From: Chryseobacterium gallinarum
Lineage (GTDB): Bacteria; Bacteroidota; Bacteroidia; Flavobacteriales; Weeksellaceae
Direction: 5' to 3'
Assembly: GCF_001021975.1 (NCBI RefSeq)
Contig: NZ_CP009928.1
Span: 4,406,001 to 4,470,000 of the forward strand
DNA: 64,000 nucleotides
Below are positions 59,260 through 64,000 of this stretch, in pieces; position 1 is the stretch's first letter; each line of letters begins with the position of its first letter. The notes beneath the pieces are model-generated. The model made no database searches. It was not told the origin of the DNA and worked only from the letters and a program-made list of their open reading frames with translations. Position numbers and translations under genes: made by a program.

Positions 59260-59323
59260 ATTTTAATTTTTGCAGATTTTTTTGTTTTTGTAATGATTTG
59301 TGCAGATCTGTATCAATGGCAGA

Positions 59324-59785
59324 TCACTTTATAGCTCCCGGTTTTCCCAAAATTCTTCTGAGATAGCCAAGCTGTCCGCTGTGATATATTTCATGAAGGC
59401 AGAAAGTGGAAATATCTTTACTGTTTTCAGGATTAAACCGGTCAAGGTTATTAAGCCTGGTTTCCAGCCTGTCCTGAGATTGGTTGAAATAAGATTTTAG
59501 TTCCTCAAAACTGATGAATTCATCCTTTCGGTCCAATGCAATTTCACCTCTGTTATAAAAAGAGAATTTTTCACTATCCCAGACTGGCTCTTCTCCCAGC
59601 GTATTCAGAAAAAAATTTCTGATATAAATTAAATGCCCAAAGATCCAGTTCATACAATTGGCTTCACCATTAGGAAAGATCATTGATTCTTCATGGGTAA
59701 TCCCGTCTATGTTTAAAGAGATTACTTTACCGGTACTGAATACCTGATTTTTAACAAATTCTATTTCGTTTGATAGGGTTTCCAT
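59324..59785 (-). CDS. DinB-family protein
   Basis: 153 residues. The bundle has the three family His positions: ITHEES, MNWIFGHLIYIRN and FCLHEIYHSGQLGYLRRIL. The final HSGQLGYLRR motif is the DinB hallmark. The metal site therefore looks complete, unlike the neighbour at 58735, which keeps GQIGLMRRIL without the His. The shared ending suggests distant duplication. The substrate is unknown. Confidence 0.8.
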   Translation of the reverse strand: METLSNEIEFVKNQVFSTGKVISLNIDGITHEESMIFPNGEANCMNWIFGHLIYIRNFFLNTLGEEPVWDSEKFSFYNRGEIALDRKDEFISFEELKSYFNQSQDRLETRLNNLDRFNPENSKDISTFCLHEIYHSGQLGYLRRILGKPGAIK

Positions 59786-59815
59786 CTTGCAAGTATAATA
59801 ATTGTGAATACCAGA

Positions 59816-60226
59816 CTATTCTGAAGGTATCTGAGAAACATCCCCATACATTACTTCCCACTGATGTCCGTCAATATCAGCAAAACTGCTTTGATACATC
59901 CATCCATGATCCATAGGTTCACTATATTTTGATCCTCCGTTTTCGATGGCTGTCTTTACCATATGGTCTACTTCATCCCTACTATTTACTCCGATGGCCA
60001 GAAGTACCTGTGTGGTATCTCCTTTAGCAAATGGTCTGTTTGTAAATGTCTGGAAAAACTCTTCTTTCAGAAACATCGTATAAATATGATCTTCTTTCAT
60101 CACTACACATATGGCTTTCTCATCAGAAAACTGCTCATTGATAGAAAAGCCAAGCTCTGTCCAGAATGCTCTGGTTTTTTGTACGTCTTTTACAGGTAAA
60201 TTGACATAAATCTGATTGATTTTCAT
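59816..60226 (-). CDS. VOC-family protein (glyoxalase/bleomycin-resistance fold)
   Basis: 136 residues, one VOC domain: INQIYVNLPVKDVQKTRAFW then TELGFSINEQFS, FKEEFFQTFTNRP, and DGHQWEVMYGD at the end. The type is common in Bacteroidota and has not been assigned a substrate. It lies 30 bp before the DinB gene in the same direction. Confidence 0.8.
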   Translation of the reverse strand: MKINQIYVNLPVKDVQKTRAFWTELGFSINEQFSDEKAICVVMKEDHIYTMFLKEEFFQTFTNRPFAKGDTTQVLLAIGVNSRDEVDHMVKTAIENGGSKYSEPMDHGWMYQSSFADIDGHQWEVMYGDVSQIPSE

Positions 60227-60283
60227 TTTGTAATTTTTAGTGTTAAACTTTTAACCAAAATTACCAAGGAGAGAGGAAAATCG

Positions 60284-60301
60284 TCTTGTCTTAGGACAAG
60301 A
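60284..60301. terminator. Hairpin between the Crp-like and VOC genes
   Basis: TCTTGTC (60284-60290) and GACAAGA (60295-60301) form a 7-bp stem with a TTAG loop. It could end the Crp-like transcript or act as an operator before the VOC gene at 60226. Confidence 0.4.
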
Positions 60302-60454
60302 TTTGATTTTATGTGAATAAAAATTTCATTTTACCAGGGAGTACCTGTTATTAAATGACCGCGGGCAGCTAACTGCTATAAACTATTGTACAGGCATCCG
60401 GGAGATATCCATAAACTGAGGATCTCATTCTGACAGCTTTGTCATAGAATAAAT

Positions 60455-61045
60455 TTATTTTCTCTTAGGATGGGAAACCAATTCCTTACGGATGCGGCTT
60501 AGGGAGGTATCTGTAACACCCAGATAAGAAGCAACCTGTTTCAAGGGGGCAAATTGAATCACTTTCGATTTCTGCTCAAGAAGGTTAAGATATCTTTTGG
60601 TGGCAGAAAGCGTAAACATTTCTACAGATCGCTGCTTGTAATCAAAAAGTTCTTTAGACATCCAGGATCTTCCCCATTCTCTGAGATTGGGAATTTTATG
60701 GAATAATTCCTGGAATGTTTCATAATCCATTTTCCAGCATTCGCAATCTGTAATGCATACGATATTTTCCTGGGAAGGGATTCTCTGGAAGATAGACAGC
60801 ACTTCGATAATAATTTCATTATCTGCAAAAAAATGTGTTGTTACCTCATTACCATTGAAGTCATTGACATATGAGCGGGCAAGACCTTTTTCAAGAATAT
60901 AATATTCGTTGGAAGTCTTTCCTTCATCAAGAATACTATCACCTTTCTGGAACGATACTTTTTCATGGGCACGGAATATTTCATCAAGTTCTTCTCTGAG
61001 AAAAAAAGGAAAATCATAGCACGTTTCTAAGGCTTTATTGGTCAT
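60455..61045 (-). CDS. Crp/Fnr-family transcriptional regulator
   Basis: 196 residues. A cyclic-nucleotide-binding-type beta roll (about 25-120, with FQKGDSILDEGKTSNEYYIL then EKGLARSYV) is followed by a long helix and a short winged helix-turn-helix (LKQVASYLGVTDTSLSRIRKEL). There is no Fnr-type Cys cluster at the N-terminus. The recognition helix TSLSRIRK lacks the Glu used by Crp and Fnr to read TGA half-sites, so it is not an obvious reader of the TGA-N6-TCA boxes in this window. Confidence 0.83.
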   Translation of the reverse strand: MTNKALETCYDFPFFLREELDEIFRAHEKVSFQKGDSILDEGKTSNEYYILEKGLARSYVNDFNGNEVTTHFFADNEIIIEVLSIFQRIPSQENIVCITDCECWKMDYETFQELFHKIPNLREWGRSWMSKELFDYKQRSVEMFTLSATKRYLNLLEQKSKVIQFAPLKQVASYLGVTDTSLSRIRKELVSHPKRK

Positions 61046-61303
61046 CAGGTCAAATCTTTTTAAGATTTTAAAATTAAAATTTTTTATTGAATTAAAGGCA
61101 AAGAATATTAAACAAATTGCCTAAAACATTATATACTACATTGTAACTAAGATATTTTACAAGCAATAAAAGTTAAACGGTGATATTTTTATAACCATTA
61201 TGCTTAGCAATCCCGTAAAAATTAAGATCTGACACATTCAAAGATAATATACACCCGTAAATGTTGTTATATGGATTAAGAAGTTAAAGGTAGAAACCTT
61301 TTT

Positions 61304-62515
61304 TTAAAATAAAGTCAGCTGAATAGGTTTTGGAGGACCAGGTTTCTGCGCATCACCAAAAACCGTTTTTCCACCAAATCGCCATGAATTTTGTCTTTCT
61401 TCTTCAATGACCTCCTGAATATCAAAATCAGGTGTAAAGTCTTTTTCAGCAGTGGTGATAACCTGATGAAGTTTATTAAGGGTATTCAGTTTATCTGAAT
61501 TTCCCAGTTTTGACTTTTCGATTCCTTTCCGGAGAATGGAAATACTTTCATCATAAGTTTTCGTTGGTACAGGAAAAGGATGCCCGTCTTTACCTCCGTG
61601 GGCAAAAGAAAACCTTGCCGGATCTTTAAATCTTGAAGGAGCTCCGTGAATAACCTCACTCACTAAGGCCAGCGACTGCATAGTGCGGGGACCTACGCCT
61701 TCCAGCATTAATAAATCTTCAAAGTTTTGGGGTTGTTGTTCACGGGTAACATACAAAAGGGCTCCTAACCGCTTCAGGTCTACATCGGAGGCCCGTACAT
61801 CATGATGGGCAGGAAGGATCAGTTTTGAAAAATCTTTCATTACCTCCATAGAATCCGTATGGGAAATATCTAAAATCCCTTTTCTATTTTCTGAAGCTTC
61901 AGCGTCCGTAAGATTCAGAATTCTTCCTCTTGAAATCCCTTTAATTCCTGTATGCGGTTCTTCTACAAATGAGGTTATATTTTCTGAATGCCAATGGTAG
62001 CGTCTTGCAGTACCGTCAGATTCATGCATTCCCTGCTGAATGACGCTCCAGTTTCCATTGTCGGACAGAACAAAGTTATGCAGGTACAACTGATAACCGT
62101 CCTGAATAGCTGTGTTATCTACCTTGGCTGAAAGTTTACTCGCTCTTACCAGTGCGGTTCCGTCCAAACCTGTTTTGTCAGCAATCTGAATTAATTCTGA
62201 GGGAGTTTCTCTCGAAAATTTTCCTTTTCCACCGCAAATGTATAGCCCTAAAGATTGGGAATTCGGATTGATAGACCTTTTTAAAGCTCCCATAACGGAA
62301 GTAGTAATCCCCGAAGAATGCCAGTCCATTCCCATCACGGCTCCGAAACTCTGAAACCAGAACGGATCTGCCAAACGGCGCAGAACTTCATCTTTACCAT
62401 AATCCATCAGAATGACTTCCACAATAGAAAGCCCGAGAATGGACATACGTTCATAGAGCCAAGGTGGTACTTTGCCATAATGAAGTGGTAAATCTGCGGT
62501 TCCTGAACGTTTCAT
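61304..62515 (-). CDS. DUF763 protein
   Basis: 403 residues starting MKRSGTADLPLHYGKVPPW, the usual DUF763 start. GMDWHSSGITTSVMGALKRS and the central SHTDSMEVMKDF, then AHHDV, are also present. A helix-hairpin-helix-like segment (LLMLEGVGPRTMQSLALVSE) follows, resembling DNA-repair HhH motifs. Its function has not been established; a nucleic-acid role is suggested. The gene has a strong Crp/Fnr-type box promoter. Confidence 0.82.
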   Translation of the reverse strand: MKRSGTADLPLHYGKVPPWLYERMSILGLSIVEVILMDYGKDEVLRRLADPFWFQSFGAVMGMDWHSSGITTSVMGALKRSINPNSQSLGLYICGGKGKFSRETPSELIQIADKTGLDGTALVRASKLSAKVDNTAIQDGYQLYLHNFVLSDNGNWSVIQQGMHESDGTARRYHWHSENITSFVEEPHTGIKGISRGRILNLTDAEASENRKGILDISHTDSMEVMKDFSKLILPAHHDVRASDVDLKRLGALLYVTREQQPQNFEDLLMLEGVGPRTMQSLALVSEVIHGAPSRFKDPARFSFAHGGKDGHPFPVPTKTYDESISILRKGIEKSKLGNSDKLNTLNKLHQVITTAEKDFTPDFDIQEVIEEERQNSWRFGGKTVFGDAQKPGPPKPIQLTLF

Positions 62516-62531
62516 ATTTAAATTTAAAGAA

Positions 62532-62575
62532 CAAAGGTAGTCTTAATATTCTGAAATTGTCATGATCTGGATCAC
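62532..62575 (-). promoter_or_regulatory. Crp/Fnr-type box plus -7 element for the DUF763 gene
   Basis: On the minus strand GTGATCCAGATCAT (62575-62562) is followed after exactly 22 bp by TACCTTTG (62539-62532). The predicted start is about 62528, only about 13 bases before the ATG at 62515. It is the same design as at 19765-19808. Confidence 0.75.
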
Positions 62576-62585
62576 CATTTAAGGA

Positions 62586-62990
62586 TCAGTGAATGGAGAA
62601 AAATTCTAAATTTTTATGTTTTTCTTCATCAAATTTTTCTTCGAAAGTAATTCTATTTCCGAAAGGATCAATTACTGTAAAAGAGACAGCCCCATAAAAT
62701 GTTTTTTCAAGTCCCGGCCGGTTGTATTTGTATTTTTTATCTATTAATTCCTTATGATACTGTGCTACTCCTTCATCCCATATGGAAACTCTTGTGCCGG
62801 GGGTTCCGTCACCATGATGCTCACTTAAATGAAAAATAATGTTTTCTCTTTTTACCTCCATATAAACCGGAGCATTGTCATCGAAATAATGTTCCCATAC
62901 CATTTCAAATCCCAACCAACCAATATAAAATTCTTTTGCCTTTTCGTAATTGAAGATTCTGAGTATAGGGATGATGCGTTCTGCTTTCAT
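62586..62990 (-). CDS. VOC-family protein (glyoxalase superfamily)
   Basis: 134 residues, one VOC domain: RIIPILRIFNYEKAKEFYIG, WLGFEMVWEHYF, IFHLSEHHGDGTPG and DPFGNRITFEE. The EHHGDGTPG segment resembles bleomycin-resistance-type proteins. It begins 9 bp after another VOC gene, so the two form a pair. Confidence 0.82.
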   Translation of the reverse strand: MKAERIIPILRIFNYEKAKEFYIGWLGFEMVWEHYFDDNAPVYMEVKRENIIFHLSEHHGDGTPGTRVSIWDEGVAQYHKELIDKKYKYNRPGLEKTFYGAVSFTVIDPFGNRITFEEKFDEEKHKNLEFFSIH

Positions 62991-62999
62991 GTTGTAATT

Positions 63000-63347
63000 T
63001 TACAGGTGAGAAAGAATATTGATCAATTTCCCAAACGGGTCTTTTACAAAGAATCTGCGAACACCCCAATCTTCATTGGTCAGCTCGTATATTATCTCAT
63101 AACCTGCTGTTTTCATTGCATTATATATTTCATCCACATCATCCACTTCTATTGAAAATTCGGGAACTTCGGTACCATTTCCTCCCTGTTCGGCGAAACT
63201 GATCTGAACTTTTGCCTGTTGTTCGTTTCCCAGTGTCCGGATCCATCCATGATCCATCAAAACATCAAGTTTTAAGATGTCATGATAAAAATGCCCTGCT
63301 TTTGAAAGGTCATTTGTTTTTATATTGGCTACGATTCTTTTTACCAT
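63000..63347 (-). CDS. VOC-family protein
   Basis: 115 residues, one VOC domain: KRIVANIKTNDLSKAGHFYH then DILKLDVLMDHG, FSIEVDDVDEIYNAMKTAGY and FFVKDPFGKLINILSHL. The ending matches the standard VOC metal-ligand strand but lacks a clear Glu. It is the first gene of the pair with 62586. No substrate is assigned. Confidence 0.82.
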   Translation of the reverse strand: MVKRIVANIKTNDLSKAGHFYHDILKLDVLMDHGWIRTLGNEQQAKVQISFAEQGGNGTEVPEFSIEVDDVDEIYNAMKTAGYEIIYELTNEDWGVRRFFVKDPFGKLINILSHL

Positions 63348-63422
63348 TTTGAATATTTTTTATCAAAAAGCCTTGCAAAATGAGTTTACAAGGCCGTTTA
63401 CAAAAATTTATTTCTACTGTTT

Positions 63423-63920
63423 TTATTTCAATGCTGCAAGTGCCGCTTCGTAATCAGGCTCATTGGCAATCTCTGAAACCTGCTCAGTATAAACTACTTT
63501 ATTATTTTCGTCTGTCACAATTACCGCACGGCTCAATAATCCTTTTAAAGGAGAATCGGTAATTGTTACTTCATAATCATCCCCAAAACTGCTTCTGAAA
63601 TCGGAAAGTGTCTCAACATTATTCAATCCTTCTGCTGCACAGAATCTGCCTAAAGCAAAAGGAAGGTCTTTTGAAATATTAATTACCACGGTATCATCCA
63701 GTTTGGAAGCTTCTTCATTGAACCTTCTTGAAGATGCTGCACAAGTAGGAGTATCAATACTGGGAAAAATATTGAATACTTTTTTCTTTCCTTCATAGTT
63801 TTCAAGCGTTTTTACATTTAATCCTGAATCTACCAAAGCAAAATCTTTAACGGTAGTTCCTATTGATGGCAATGTTCCTATAGTGTGTACTTCGTTTCCT
63901 TTTAAAGTGATCGTTGACAT
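63423..63920 (-). CDS. tpx: Thiol peroxidase (atypical 2-Cys peroxiredoxin)
   Basis: 165 residues from the ATG at 63920 (MSTITLKGNEVHTIGTLP), the usual Tpx start; the upstream eight codons are not conserved-looking. Peroxidatic Cys60 (PSIDTPTCAAS) and resolving Cys94 (ALGRFCAAEG) correspond to the Cys61/Cys95 pair of E. coli Tpx. The enzyme reduces lipid and hydrogen peroxides with thioredoxin. Length is normal. It is near the right window edge and appears monocistronic. Confidence 0.94.
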   Translation of the reverse strand: MSTITLKGNEVHTIGTLPSIGTTVKDFALVDSGLNVKTLENYEGKKKVFNIFPSIDTPTCAASSRRFNEEASKLDDTVVINISKDLPFALGRFCAAEGLNNVETLSDFRSSFGDDYEVTITDSPLKGLLSRAVIVTDENNKVVYTEQVSEIANEPDYEAALAALK

Positions 63921-64000
63921 AATTTTGTTTTTAAAGTTTTTCAAATTTAATCAAAAATAGATTTTTTTCTATTGAATAAAGGTTAAATTAATCTTAAAGT

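Noticed and set aside
60455..61045. Assigning the Crp-like protein as the regulator of the TGA-N6-TCA boxes
   Set aside because: Its recognition helix lacks the Glu that reads TGA half-sites in Crp and Fnr, it has no iron-sulfur Cys cluster, and no matching box precedes it. The regulator is probably encoded elsewhere.

Overview
The window looks like chromosomal DNA of a flavobacterium, most likely Chryseobacterium or a close Weeksellaceae relative. The evidence is AT-rich intergenic DNA, promoters of the Bacteroidota type (-7 element TAnnTTTG), Bacteroidota lipoprotein signals, a VgrG/DUF4280 pair of the Bacteroidota type VI class, and many families common in that group (DUF3857 transglutaminase, DUF4377, LytTR/LytS pair, Mpo1-like, TPR plus beta-barrel pair). 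The genus is an inference.

Layout. (1) About 1-6,600 is accessory DNA: two overlapping GlcG/HbpS-type genes, an NlpE-like lipoprotein, an IS1380-family transposase, a small secreted-protein gene broken by a 16-bp tandem duplication, and two tandem tyrosine recombinases that probably mark one end of an integrated element. From about 880 to 6,590 the DNA looks less AT-rich than the rest. (2) About 6,900-19,740 is a stress and respiration block: small lipoproteins, an epimerase, an orphan succinate dehydrogenase/fumarate reductase-type iron-sulfur subunit, cyanophycinase, a degenerate SDR, a zinc alcohol/formaldehyde dehydrogenase, a YciE/F ferritin-like protein beside a KGG-repeat protein, and a compact cbb3-like oxidase operon. 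(3) 19,740-24,930 holds a candidate small RNA and a type VI spike island: DUF4280 PAAR-like protein, lipoprotein, and a VgrG whose metzincin effector domain is split off by one base in a G5 run. (4) 25,300-47,300 is mostly housekeeping: tRNA-Arg, TPR/beta-barrel pair, amino-acid permease, dGTPase, Nei-like glycosylase, LytTR two-component system, glycosyltransferase, SMR pump, solo AAA ATPase. (5) 47,360-63,920 holds gcvP, a DnaJ-domain protein, an ECF sigma operon, a long minus-strand run of VOC/SRPBCC/DinB/SDR genes, a Crp-like regulator, DUF763 and tpx.

The main finding is a shared promoter architecture. A TGA-N6-TCA palindrome sits exactly 22 bp upstream of a TAnnTTTG-type -7 element at five places (7788 +, 15708 -, 19808 -, 19917 +, 62575 -). 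That places the palindrome near -41, the class II position of Crp/Fnr-type activators. The promoters serve two look-alike small lipoproteins, the KGG-repeat/ferritin-like pair, DUF763, and a non-coding unit of about 70 nt that ends in a strong intrinsic terminator. Together they look like an undescribed Fnr/Crp-type regulon that includes a small RNA, built around the cbb3-like oxidase region. Other second-look items are the split VgrG-metzincin fusion, a small gene with two compensating indels, an SDR lacking its catalytic residues, and two GC-rich palindromes.
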